46,018 nucleotides of DNA from QHWT01 sp046726015 (GTDB lineage: Bacteria > Acidobacteriota > Vicinamibacteria > Vicinamibacterales > 2-12-FULL-66-21): NCBI GenBank assembly GCA_046726015.1, contig JBKOZS010000021.1, forward strand, positions 1-46,018, given 5' to 3'. Of this stretch, positions 7,801 to 15,099 are shown in pieces; the stretch's first letter is position 1, and each line of letters begins with the position of its first letter. The notes beneath the pieces are model-generated. The model had not been told where the DNA came from. It did no database searches and saw nothing but the letters and a program-made list of their open reading frames with translations. Position numbers and translations under genes: made by a program.

Positions 7801-8185
7801 GATGTTGATCAATGGCTGGAGTGGTTCCGGTGGCGATGCGTTTCCCGCGTATTTCCGCCAGGCGGGTCTCGGTCCATTGATCGGTACGCGCACGTGGGGC
7901 GGTCTCATCGGCATCAGCGGCGCGCCAGGGCTGGTGGATGGCGGGGTGGTCACGGTGCCGAGCTTCCGAATGTTCGGACCGAACGGAGAATGGTTCGCGG
8001 AGGGACACGGCGTCGAGCCTGACATCGCCGTCAGCGAGGATCCCACGCAGCTTGCGAAAGGATCGGACCCGCAACTCGATCGCGCCATTGCGGAAGTCGT
8101 GGATCGCGTCGCCAAGGCGCCTAAAGCGCCAGCGCGTCCGGCCTACGAGAAACGGATCCCGCGCACCACGGGCAGCGGCGGCTAA
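4892..8185 (+). CDS. Tricorn-protease-like S41 peptidase, secreted
   Basis: The 1097-residue product starts with a Sec signal (MNRTSIARALVCLALTTLF, cleavage after VFAQ). An in-frame ATG at 4862 would add ten residues but lies inside the inverted repeat. Up to about residue 550 it carries repeated WDG/SPDG-type blade motifs (FSPDGMKVAYS, WSPDGKTLAYW, WSPDSKKIAF, WSPDSRWIAF), that is, tricorn-like beta-propellers. A Lys/Glu-rich linker at about 555-582 separates them from the catalytic half. There, ASHTY holds the likely catalytic His757, a PDZ-like segment follows, and NGWSGSGGD (about 974-982) holds the serine nucleophile region. Such proteins degrade peptides, here outside the cytoplasm. The stop codon overlaps that of the convergent deaminase gene. 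Confidence 0.92.
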   Translation: MNRTSIARALVCLALTTLFSIPVFAQIDARMFRYPAVSRDQIAFVYAGDIWLAPKTGGTAVRLTSSPGEESFPRFSPDGMKVAYSASYDGNVDVFVVPVSGGEPTRLTYHPMADRVVGWTPDGTRVLFASSRESGRQRYNQFFTVALSGGLPERLPVPYGEFGTYSPDAKQFVYMPMSQDFRTWKRYRGGWAPDLMLFDLKTFATKNLTSNPANDAQPMWHGNTIYFMSDRGSNERNNIWAYDVASNKTRQVTDFGDFDITFPSLGPDGIVFQAGGRLYMLDLASEKASEVAVRVVTDEATLRPRTAAVAKLIDGASVSPTGKRAAFNARGDVFSVPAEFGAIVNVTRSSGVAERYPRWSPDGKTLAYWSDRSGEYELTLRPADASGPERKLTSLGAGFRYAPQWSPDSKKIAFVDQAMRVRICDIDANRVTEIDQSPEWIAHGDLEGFEIRWSPDSRWIAFARPTAAANRAVFLYDTRNSKLHQVTTGYLNDAHATFEPEGKYLFYTSDRAFDPVYGSFDNSWTYANPTRLVAVPLRKDVKSPVETRNDAEGIPGEAEKKKAEEKKEEKADEKPAPPPPSVDIDLDGFEARAVVLPPKAGNFADLAAVKGKVLYRRTPRAGSADEKNPILFFDLTEREEKTVLEDANGFEVTADGKKMLVVSKDKYAILEIKPAQKFEKPMMTADMEAPVDPRAEWRQMFADAFRFERDFFYDPGMHGVDWAGLRQRYGQLLEDAVTRWDVDFLLGEFIGELNASHTYKGGGDMEQAPKRSVGMLGVDWELAKGGYRIKRIIRGGPWDAPVRSPLDDPGVLVKEGEYVVAVNGVPVDTKADPWASFQGLGDKTVVLSVNSTPSASGARQVIVKCLDDETELRFRGWIEERRQIVDQASKGKIGYIYVQSTGVDAQNDLVRQFMAQWKKDGLIIDERWNNGGQIPDRFIELLNRPILAYWASRDGESQQWPPVAHRGPQVMLINGWSGSGGDAFPAYFRQAGLGPLIGTRTWGGLIGISGAPGLVDGGVVTVPSFRMFGPNGEWFAEGHGVEPDIAVSEDPTQLAKGSDPQLDRAIAEVVDRVAKAPKAPARPAYEKRIPRTTGSGG

Positions 8186-10149
8186 GTGCGCGCGAAATCG
8201 GCGTAGCCGTCGCTGATCGTGTCGTCAGCCCGGGCGCCGAACAGGGCGAGCAGTTCCGCGATCACTGCCGCCTTGTCGCGGGCGTCCCGTCGCGACCACG
8301 TGCGCGACTTCACCTCGAGGAAGTAGCCGTTGGCCGCGGGCGCGATCAGCCGATCGAGGTGGACGTAAAATTCGACGCCGCGATACACGACCAGCCAGCG
8401 CTGCCGCTCCTTGTCAACCAGGTGCTCGGCTGCGGGACGAAAGTACTCTCGATAGAACCGCGCGGAGTGCGCCGCGGGCGCCAGGTAGCGCGAGCGGAAC
8501 AGGATCACGTGGCCGAACCGCTCCTCGTGGGAGCGCCCCGTGAGGGTGAGCCGCGCGCGTGCGCCCGTAACGCGCCCCTGTTTGTCGAGGAACTCGTCCT
8601 CGCGGTAGCGGAGCCGTCCCTGTTCCGGATCGTCGAACGACCAGTAGGTGTCGAACTGGTGATAGCGGCTGCTCCGGATCACGGTCAGATCATCTGACGC
8701 GATGACGCTGAGCACCTGTTCGGCATCAGGCACCCGCGCCTTGACCTGCACTTCAAAGCTTTCCTGCTCGATCGCGCCGCCGACGGCGACGAGCTTCTGC
8801 AAGACGCTCACTTCACGGCTGCCGAGGAACGCGTCGATCCGCCGTGCTTGCTCACGCGCCGTGTTAATCAATGATGCTTCATCGAGTGTCAAGAGCTTGC
8901 GGTCTCGCATGAGCCAGCGGCCGTTGCACATCACGTCGGTCACGTCAGTCGACTTCGACGCATAGACGATCTGCGCGTAGATGCCTGCCGGATCGCGCTG
9001 GAACGAGGGATTGTTGTGCAGCGCCGACACGTCGAGCACGAGCAGGTCCGCACGCTTGCCGGCTTCGATCGAACCGGTGAGATGGCTGATGTGAAGCGCG
9101 CGCGCGCCGAGCCGTGTCGCCATCGCCATCGCTTGGCGTGCCGGCACCGCCGTCGGATCGCCGCCAACGCCCTTCGCAAGCAGCGCGGCCAATCGTGTCT
9201 CCTCGAACATGTCCAGGTCGTTGTTCGACGCCGCGCCATCGGTTCCGATCCCCACGTCGACGCCGAGCTCGAGCATCTTCGCGACGGGTGCGACTCCCGC
9301 TCCGAGTTTCAGGTTGCTGGTGGGATTGTGCGCGACGCCGGCGTTGGAGTTCTTGAGTCCGCGAATCTCCCCTTCGTCGACGTGCACGCAATGCGCGGCG
9401 AGCACCTTCGCGCCGAAGAGCCCTTGCTTCTTCACGTAGGGCACGACCGGCATGCCGTTGACGCGGCGCGATTCCTCGACTTCCAGCAGTGTTTCGGCGA
9501 GGTGGGTGTGCAGCGGCACATCGAATTCCGCGGCGAGCTCCGCGCACGCACGCAGGATCTCCGGCGTGCAGGTGTAGGGGGCATGAGGCGCCGGAGCAGG
9601 GACGATGAGCGGATGATTCCGCCAGCGGGCGATGAAATCGCGCGCGCGCGCGAGGCCGTCCTCGAAGCTCGTTGAGTCGGGCGTGGGGAAACGCAGCACC
9701 GTTTGTCCGCACAGCGCGCGAAGCCCTGCGGCCGCCGTCGCTTCGGCGACCGCTTCCTCGAAGTAGTACATGTCCGCGAAGCACGTCACGCCAGACCGAA
9801 TCATCTCGGCGCATCCGAGCGACGTGCCCAGCCGCACGAACTCCGGCGTCACGAACTCGCGCTCGACTGGCATCATGTAGCCCATCAACCAGACGTCGAG
9901 GCGCAGGTCGTCGGCCAGCCCCCGCAGCAGCGACATCGGCACGTGCGTGTGCGCATTGATGAGCCCCGGCATCACCACCTGACGGCGGCAATCAATCCGT
10001 TCTGATGCCTCGTACTTCAGCGCCTCCGGTCCGACAGCGACGATGCTGTCGCCGCTGATCGCGACGTCGCCCCCTTCATGAATGGTGAACCGCTCGTCCA
10101 TCGTCAGGACGATGGCGTTGGTGAGCAGCAGATCGCAGCGCTGGGGCAT
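8182..10149 (-). CDS. Amidohydrolase (SAH/MTA deaminase type) fused to a CYTH domain
   Basis: The 655-residue product has two parts. Residues 1 to about 450 are a TRZ/ATZ-type amidohydrolase with the metal ligands in NAHTHVPM (His67, His69), a later THLAET, HCVHVDE and the GTDGAASNN motif; members deaminate S-adenosylhomocysteine, 5'-methylthioadenosine or related compounds. Residues about 460-655 look like a CYTH (triphosphate tunnel) domain: FEVQVKARV near the start, where the usual ExExK motif reads ExQxK, then basic/acidic strands and a late LEVKSR. CYTH domains bind triphosphorylated substrates. The normal deaminase length is about 430-450, so this is a true fusion. The ATG at 10149 has no ribosome site, but TACCCT seven bases upstream suggests a leaderless mRNA. 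The TAG stop overlaps the protease stop. Confidence 0.85.
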   Translation of the reverse strand: MPQRCDLLLTNAIVLTMDERFTIHEGGDVAISGDSIVAVGPEALKYEASERIDCRRQVVMPGLINAHTHVPMSLLRGLADDLRLDVWLMGYMMPVEREFVTPEFVRLGTSLGCAEMIRSGVTCFADMYYFEEAVAEATAAAGLRALCGQTVLRFPTPDSTSFEDGLARARDFIARWRNHPLIVPAPAPHAPYTCTPEILRACAELAAEFDVPLHTHLAETLLEVEESRRVNGMPVVPYVKKQGLFGAKVLAAHCVHVDEGEIRGLKNSNAGVAHNPTSNLKLGAGVAPVAKMLELGVDVGIGTDGAASNNDLDMFEETRLAALLAKGVGGDPTAVPARQAMAMATRLGARALHISHLTGSIEAGKRADLLVLDVSALHNNPSFQRDPAGIYAQIVYASKSTDVTDVMCNGRWLMRDRKLLTLDEASLINTAREQARRIDAFLGSREVSVLQKLVAVGGAIEQESFEVQVKARVPDAEQVLSVIASDDLTVIRSSRYHQFDTYWSFDDPEQGRLRYREDEFLDKQGRVTGARARLTLTGRSHEERFGHVILFRSRYLAPAAHSARFYREYFRPAAEHLVDKERQRWLVVYRGVEFYVHLDRLIAPAANGYFLEVKSRTWSRRDARDKAAVIAELLALFGARADDTISDGYADFART

Positions 10150-10170
10150 ACAGGGAAGGGTAGTCCACCC

Positions 10171-10216
10171 GGCTGTCCCCTTTATTTGCAAAAAAAGGGG
10201 GCTGTCCCCTTTTTTG
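10171..10216. repeat. Second locus of the 29-bp terminator-like repeat, reversed
   Basis: GGCTGTCCCCTTTATTTGC followed by AAAAAAAGGGGG and CTGTCCCCTTTTTT is the reverse complement of about one and a half units of the element at 3625-3702. Here it lies between two divergent gene starts, an odd place for a terminator, so transcription of the downstream gene must start within 10217-10242, where TAGCCT (10221-10226) could be a -10 box. Confidence 0.75.
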
Positions 10217-10242
10217 TGTGTAGCCTATGGCCCGGCTCGCTC

Positions 10243-11166
10243 ATGAAGCTCTTCACCCGACGCTCGTTCCTGAAGGCCGCGGTCGCGGCTGGCCTGGCGC
10301 CGTCGATCGACGCCGGCGGGCAGCCCTCGGACAACATGTTCGTCGCGCTCAACTCGTCGCTGACGCGCCGGATGGAATGGCTGGAGTTTGCTCGGCTGGC
10401 GGCAACGGCCGGCTACGGGGGCGTCGACGTGGATCTTGGCAGCGCACGGGCGCAGGGGGCACCGGCCACGCGGATGCTGCTGAATTCCCTGCGAATCAGG
10501 GCGGGATCCATCGGCCTGCCGGTGCGGTTCGGCGGGGACGAGGCCGAATACCAATCGGGCCTGGCCGGCCTGGAGGATGCGGCGACGTTTGCCGCGACGA
10601 TCGGCTGCCCGCGCATGGTGGCTGTTCTGCCGCCCTCGAGCGCGACGCCGAAACCGGAATACCGCGCGCTGCTGAAATCACGGATCACGGCGATCGCAAA
10701 GATCCTGCACGCGTCGAGCGTGCGGCTTGGCCTCGAGTTCCTGGGGCCGCTGCACTTCCGCACGCGTCAGCCGCACGAGTTCATCTGGCGCATGCCGGAG
10801 ACGCTCGAGTTCTGCATCGAATGCGGACCGAACGTCGGCATCCTCCTCGATGCGTGGCACTGGCATCACGCGGGCGCGACCGCCGCAGATATCGTGACGG
10901 CGGGCAGGTCGCGCATCGTGCACATCCACGTCTCTGATGCCAGGGCGCAGCCGCCCGAAGAGGTGCGTGATAACCAGCGACTGATGCCCGGCGAAGGCGT
11001 GATCGACCTGGTCACCTTCTTCCAGGCGTTGAACAAGATCGGTTACACGGATGCGATTAGCCCGGAGCCGATCGGCCGCGTACCGGCGGACATGACACCC
11101 GAGCAGGGCGCGCGCCTGGGACTCGAGTCGACGGTCAACGTGATGAAAAAGGCGGGCGTGATCTGA
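10243..11166 (+). CDS. Tat-exported sugar phosphate isomerase/epimerase-like TIM-barrel protein
   Basis: The 307-residue product starts with a twin-arginine signal (TRRSFLKAAVAAG, residues 5-17). The rest fits the xylose isomerase-like TIM-barrel (AP endonuclease 2) family: GYGGVDVD on an early strand, LGLEFLGP in the middle with the conserved Glu, LLDAWHWHHAG with an Asp and His pair, VHIHVSDA, and SPEPIG near the end. These residues usually bind a divalent metal and carry out isomerisation or epimerisation of sugars. No conventional ribosome site is seen before the ATG at 10243. The gene precedes the alpha-fucosidase gene by 28 bases, so the two are likely co-transcribed and may act on the same glycan outside the cytoplasm. 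The exact substrate is unknown. Confidence 0.82.
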   Translation: MKLFTRRSFLKAAVAAGLAPSIDAGGQPSDNMFVALNSSLTRRMEWLEFARLAATAGYGGVDVDLGSARAQGAPATRMLLNSLRIRAGSIGLPVRFGGDEAEYQSGLAGLEDAATFAATIGCPRMVAVLPPSSATPKPEYRALLKSRITAIAKILHASSVRLGLEFLGPLHFRTRQPHEFIWRMPETLEFCIECGPNVGILLDAWHWHHAGATAADIVTAGRSRIVHIHVSDARAQPPEEVRDNQRLMPGEGVIDLVTFFQALNKIGYTDAISPEPIGRVPADMTPEQGARLGLESTVNVMKKAGVI

Positions 11167-11193
11167 CATGACCTGCATCAGCGAGGGACGTCA

Positions 11194-12582
11194 ATGAAGC
11201 GATTGTTCGTTGTGCTCGTGATGGTGGGAGTTGTTGGCGGGGAGTTCCGCGCGAGGGCAGACGCCCGGGTCGGCGTCGCGAAGGCCCGGCAGGAATCGCC
11301 GAGCGAGCGTGACGCTCGCATGGCATGGTGGCGCGACGCGCGGTTCGGCATGTTCATCCACTGGGGACTCTACGCGGTGCCGGCGGGCGACTACAACGGC
11401 AAGCGGTCGAAGGAAATCGGCGAGTGGATCATGTCGTGGGCCAACATTCCGCGGGCGGAGTACGAGAAGTTCGCGCCACGGTTCAACCCGCAGAAATTCG
11501 ATGCGGCCGAGTGGGTCCGGATCGCGAAAGACGCCGGGATGAAATACATGGTGATCACCTCGAAGCATCATGATGGATTCTCGATGTTCGACAGCGCCGT
11601 CACGACCTACGACATCGTGGACGCGACACCATACAAGAAGGACCCGATGCGCGCGCTCGCGGACGAGTGCAAGCGGCAAGGGCTGAAGTTCGCTTTCTAC
11701 TACTCGATCATGGACTGGCACCACCCATCGCAGTACGTCGACGCCCCCGGCAAGGACGCGACCGCAGGCCACGGCCAGACGAAAATGCGCGACGGACGGA
11801 AGCAAGAGTACGTCGACTACATGAAGGCGCAGCTCAAAGAGCTCGTCACGAAGTACGACCCGACGGTGCTGTGGTTCGATGGCGAATGGGTCAACTGGTG
11901 GACGGAAGAAGACGGCCAGGATCTCTACAAGTACGTGCGCGAGCTGAAGCCAAGCATCCTCATCAACAACCGCGTTGGCAAAGGGCGGAAGGGGATGGAG
12001 GGACTGAACAAGTCCGACCGAGTGTATTCCGGGGATTTCGGCACGCCCGAGCAGCAGATCCCGCCGTCAGGACTCCCGGGCGTCGACTGGGAAAGCTGCA
12101 TGACGATGAACGATACGTGGGGGTTCAAGTCGTACGACGAGAACTGGAAGTCGTCCGAAACACTCGTTCGCAATCTCGTCGACATCGTGTCGAAGGGCGG
12201 GAACTACCTCCTGAATGTCGGACCAACCGCGGAGGGTTTGATTCCGTCCGCAAGCGTCGACCGCCTTGCCGCGATGGGCAAGTGGATGAAGGTCAACGGC
12301 GAGTCGATCTACGGCACCACCGCCAACCCGCTGGCGACGCCGGTGACCTGGGGACGCGCGTCGAAGAAAGGCAAGACCGTTTATCTCTACGTGTTCGACT
12401 GGCCGGCCGATGGAACGTTGACGGTGCCGTCGGTCGGCGCGAAGCCCGCGAGCGCGTCGTTGCTGGGGAGCCACGCCGCCTTGAAGATTGAACCTCCCGC
12501 ATCGGGCGAGGGATTCACGATCAAGCTTCCGGCGACGCCGGTGGATCCCGTTGCCTCGGTGATCAAGATCCAGTTGTCCTAG
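11194..12582 (+). CDS. Secreted GH29 alpha-L-fucosidase
   Basis: The 462-residue product has a signal peptide (KRLFVVLVMVGVVGG) and the GH29 catalytic barrel: WWRDARFGMFIHWGLY at the start, ITSKHHDGF, and VLWFDGEW with the nucleophile Asp229. The following residues continue through KSSETLVRNLVDIVSKGGNYLLNVGP split over the family-typical end of the barrel, then a C-terminal beta domain from about residue 375. It should cleave terminal alpha-L-fucose from polysaccharides or glycoproteins outside the cytoplasm. The acid/base residue of GH29 is not conserved enough to assign by eye. The gene lies 28 bases after the TIM-barrel gene. Its stop codon overlaps that of the convergent gene (CTAG). Confidence 0.92.
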   Translation: MKRLFVVLVMVGVVGGEFRARADARVGVAKARQESPSERDARMAWWRDARFGMFIHWGLYAVPAGDYNGKRSKEIGEWIMSWANIPRAEYEKFAPRFNPQKFDAAEWVRIAKDAGMKYMVITSKHHDGFSMFDSAVTTYDIVDATPYKKDPMRALADECKRQGLKFAFYYSIMDWHHPSQYVDAPGKDATAGHGQTKMRDGRKQEYVDYMKAQLKELVTKYDPTVLWFDGEWVNWWTEEDGQDLYKYVRELKPSILINNRVGKGRKGMEGLNKSDRVYSGDFGTPEQQIPPSGLPGVDWESCMTMNDTWGFKSYDENWKSSETLVRNLVDIVSKGGNYLLNVGPTAEGLIPSASVDRLAAMGKWMKVNGESIYGTTANPLATPVTWGRASKKGKTVYLYVFDWPADGTLTVPSVGAKPASASLLGSHAALKIEPPASGEGFTIKLPATPVDPVASVIKIQLS

Positions 12583-13757
12583 CGGCGCCGCGCGCGGATC
12601 GTCACGGCGTAGTTGTTCTCGGCGTTGAGATTGATGAGCGCGACAAACGCGCGGTTGCGATACGTGCCAATCGTCGCGGACTGCGAGACACCCGACACCT
12701 CCCATCCTTCGGGCAGGAGGACGGTGTTTCGCAGGCCACGCAGCGTCCGCTGAAACACCAGCTCACCGTTCCCGATCGAGTAGCCCGGCGCCTTGAGCGT
12801 GCCGGTGATCTTGAGATGCGCGCTCTGCTTCTCGTTTTCGATCGGGACCTCCAGCTTGACGAACGTTTCGCCATGCTCCTTTTCAGTCGTCAACGTTCTG
12901 GCGGTATCGAGATCGACGACTTTCAGATCCTGCAGGGGCAGGTAGCCGAGCGAGTCCAGGCGCACGCGGGTCCCACGGCGGTAATCGCTGTAGGTCTGCT
13001 CGATCGTGAGACGGCCGGTCTCAGGCGCGTCGAGATCGTAGAGCGTCTTGATGTCGTCGAAGAACATGTCGGTGAACGGCGTGGCCGCGAACGCCGCGGT
13101 CGTCGGCCGCGCATGAATGGTGACGGGGTTGCTTTGCCCACTGGGGTTCGCGAACGCCAGCTTCAGCCGGCCGTCGTCGGTCGTCGTCAGCTGCGCCGCG
13201 ACGTTCGAGGAGACCAGCGCAAATCCCTTCGGGAGGACGACGCCGAGGCGATAGCCGCTCAGGCTGCGGACCCACACGATGTCGTTGCCGTTCATCATGT
13301 ATGTGCGCGGGTCCTTGTAAGTCTTGTAAATCAGCACACGGCCGACGCCGCCTTCCGGAACCGGAATCGGGAGCGTCGCCCGAATCGCGTGGCTCTCGGG
13401 ATCGTTGCCCTGCTGCGCATACGTGAACTTCAGAGGTTTACCCGTACGCGGGTCATACACCTCGATACCAGATCCTTCGCTGCCGCCGCGCGTCGCGTTC
13501 ACGAGTTCGGTCGCACCGCTCGTGGTCTCTTCGGGCAGGAACCTGATGCGGAACGACTCGCTTCCGGGCTCGAGAATGGCGTACTCAGTGTAGGCGTCCT
13601 GTGTGAAGAGCCGCGTGACCGGCGCGCTCGGGCGCAGCGAGCCGTCGGGGTTCGTGCCGCCCGGGAACTGCCGGCTGCCGCGTTCTTGTCCGGCGACGAG
13701 CAGGACAGGAAGGAGCACGACGCCAAGGCTCACGACGCCGCTCAATATCCGTTTCAT
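12579..13757 (-). CDS. Secreted protein of unknown function, beta-rich
   Basis: The 392-residue product has a Sec signal (KRILSGVVSLGVVLLPVLLVAG). I do not recognise the mature protein. It is rich in alternating hydrophobic patterns typical of beta-sandwich proteins and ends in basic residues (RARRR). Segments such as TYMMNGNDIVW, YRLGVVLPKGF and NTVLLPEGWEV suggest two related beta domains, since the PKGF/PEGW turn motifs recur about 190 residues apart. There are no cysteines or catalytic motifs to point to an enzyme. An ATG nine bases upstream (13766) is also in frame; the later one puts the lysine-arginine at residue 2-3 of the signal. The TAG stop shares bases with the fucosidase stop. 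It is divergent from the dehydratase gene. Confidence 0.75.
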   Translation of the reverse strand: MKRILSGVVSLGVVLLPVLLVAGQERGSRQFPGGTNPDGSLRPSAPVTRLFTQDAYTEYAILEPGSESFRIRFLPEETTSGATELVNATRGGSEGSGIEVYDPRTGKPLKFTYAQQGNDPESHAIRATLPIPVPEGGVGRVLIYKTYKDPRTYMMNGNDIVWVRSLSGYRLGVVLPKGFALVSSNVAAQLTTTDDGRLKLAFANPSGQSNPVTIHARPTTAAFAATPFTDMFFDDIKTLYDLDAPETGRLTIEQTYSDYRRGTRVRLDSLGYLPLQDLKVVDLDTARTLTTEKEHGETFVKLEVPIENEKQSAHLKITGTLKAPGYSIGNGELVFQRTLRGLRNTVLLPEGWEVSGVSQSATIGTYRNRAFVALINLNAENNYAVTIRARRR

Positions 13758-13813
13758 GGTTGGCATGCTGGTGCTGAAGTTTATGACGTAAGCTCGATGT
13801 GCGGGAGTAGCGA

Positions 13814-14800
13814 ATGTTGAGCGAACTCGAGAGTGCCGCTGAAGTGGTCTACCGCGCGATGACGCCGACGCCGCAGCAGCGCTGGCCGCTGCTCGACGAG
13901 CGGTGCGGGGCGTCCGTGTGGGTCAAGCACGAGAACCACACGCCCATCGGCGCGTTCAAGGTGCGCGGCGGGCTCGTGTATCTCGACGACCTGCGGCGGC
14001 GCGAGCCGGACGTCAGCGGGATCGTTGCCGCGACACGCGGCAATCATGGGCAGGCCGTTGCTTTCGCGGCCGCGCGCTACGGCATGCGCAGCGTGCTCTT
14101 CGTGCCGCACGGGAACAGCACCGGGAAGAACCGCGCCATGCGCGCGCTGGGCGCCGAACTCGTCGAAGAGGGCCACGATTTCCAGGCGTCGCTCGAAGCG
14201 GCGGAACGATTTGCCGCGGCCCGCGGCTCGCACATGGTGCCCTCGTTTCATCCACTTCTGGTGCGCGGGGCCGCCACGTATTCGCTCGAACTCCTCCGCG
14301 CAGTTGCCGATCTCGACACGTTGTATGTGCCGGTCGGCCTCGGGTCGGGCATCTGTGGTGCGATTGCCGCCCGCGATGCGCTCGGGCGGCGTACGAAGAT
14401 CGTGGCCGTCGTCGCGGCGTCGGCGCCTGCGTATGCCAGGTCGCTTGCGCTGGGCCGCCCGGTGTCGCACGAGGTGAGCACGAGGATCGCTGACGGGATG
14501 GCCTGTCGCACGCCGGTGCCGGACGCGCTCGATCGCATTCGTGCCGGCGTGGACCGCATGATCGAGGTGACTGACGATCAGATCGAACACGCGATGCGGG
14601 TGATCTACGACGACACGCACAACGTCGCCGAGGGAGCGGCCGCGTCCGGCCTCGCGGCACTGTTGCGCGAGCGCGACCGCATGCGTGGACGATCCGTCGG
14701 AATCGTGGTGACCGGCGCGAACGTCGATGCGGATCTCTTCACCCGCGTTCTGGCATCGGACTCGCACGTTGAATCCGCCGGAGGCATCCGAAATGACTGA
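13814..14800 (+). CDS. PLP-dependent threonine/serine dehydratase family protein
   Basis: The 328-residue product is a fold-type II PLP enzyme. The PLP-binding lysine is Lys49 in PIGAFKVRGG, the substrate-binding ATRGNHGQ loop follows (about residues 73-80), and the glycine-rich phosphate loop is GLGSGICG (about 176-183). It lacks the C-terminal ACT regulatory domain of biosynthetic IlvA, so it is closer to catabolic threonine dehydratases or threo-3-hydroxyaspartate ammonia-lyases; the ectoine-utilisation EutB enzymes are of the same size and type. The product would be an alpha-keto acid plus ammonia. A GGGAG lies about seven bases upstream of the ATG. Its last eight bases overlap the next small gene, which suggests translational coupling. 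Confidence 0.88.
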   Translation: MLSELESAAEVVYRAMTPTPQQRWPLLDERCGASVWVKHENHTPIGAFKVRGGLVYLDDLRRREPDVSGIVAATRGNHGQAVAFAAARYGMRSVLFVPHGNSTGKNRAMRALGAELVEEGHDFQASLEAAERFAAARGSHMVPSFHPLLVRGAATYSLELLRAVADLDTLYVPVGLGSGICGAIAARDALGRRTKIVAVVAASAPAYARSLALGRPVSHEVSTRIADGMACRTPVPDALDRIRAGVDRMIEVTDDQIEHAMRVIYDDTHNVAEGAAASGLAALLRERDRMRGRSVGIVVTGANVDADLFTRVLASDSHVESAGGIRND

Positions 14801-14996
14801 CGAGCAGGATTACGTCCGTCGAGGCAAGGGTCAGAAGGATGAGGTTGGCCGCACCGGCATCTACCCTGCTTCCGCGGGCAACGCCCCGGAGGATGCGGAA
14901 GTGATGGGGCAGGAGGAGCTCGGCCATCGCATCCCCGGCCGCGAAGCATTGATGCCGCTGAACAACGGAGAAAACCAGGAAAAAAACGAGAAATAG
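14793..14996 (+). CDS. Small hydrophilic protein of unknown function
   Basis: A 67-residue, highly charged product without signal or membrane segment. It begins MTDEQDYVRRGKGQKDE and contains TGIYPASAGNAPEDAE and a later HRIPGREALMPL. I cannot place it in a family. The evidence for coding is an eight-base overlap with the dehydratase stop, a GGAGG (14779-14783) at good distance from the ATG, and a continuous frame of low-complexity, Gly/Glu/Asn-rich residues that would be disordered. A similar composition is seen in small stress-related proteins, but that is not evidence of function. Co-expression with the dehydratase is likely from the overlap. Confidence 0.6.
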   Translation: MTDEQDYVRRGKGQKDEVGRTGIYPASAGNAPEDAEVMGQEELGHRIPGREALMPLNNGENQEKNEK

Positions 14997-14999
14997 CAC

Positions 15000-15087
15000 C
15001 AACCTTCGCTCACGCTGCCAGCGAAGCCGTGAGCTCCGGCTGGCAGGTCGGCCAAGGTTGTCCGCCGTAGCGTCAGCGAAGGCGGAC
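15000..15087. repeat. Compound palindromic element (REP-like)
   Basis: Nested inverted repeats fill this gap: CAACCTT (15000-15006) with AAGGTTG (15054-15060), CTGCCAG (15015-15021) with CTGGCAG (15040-15046), and GTCCGCC (15060-15066) with GGCGGAC (15081-15087). The third hairpin, TGTCCGCCGTAGCG...GCGAAGGCGGA, recurs in reverse orientation at about 38682-38711, with 14 and 11 bases identical on its two arms and a different loop. That marks it as a dispersed palindromic repeat. Confidence 0.65.
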
Positions 15088-15099
15088 GCCGATCGCTCA

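Noticed and set aside
11667..12491. Plus-strand open frame of 274 codons inside the fucosidase gene
   Set aside because: Shadow frame, rich in Arg and His, no motif.
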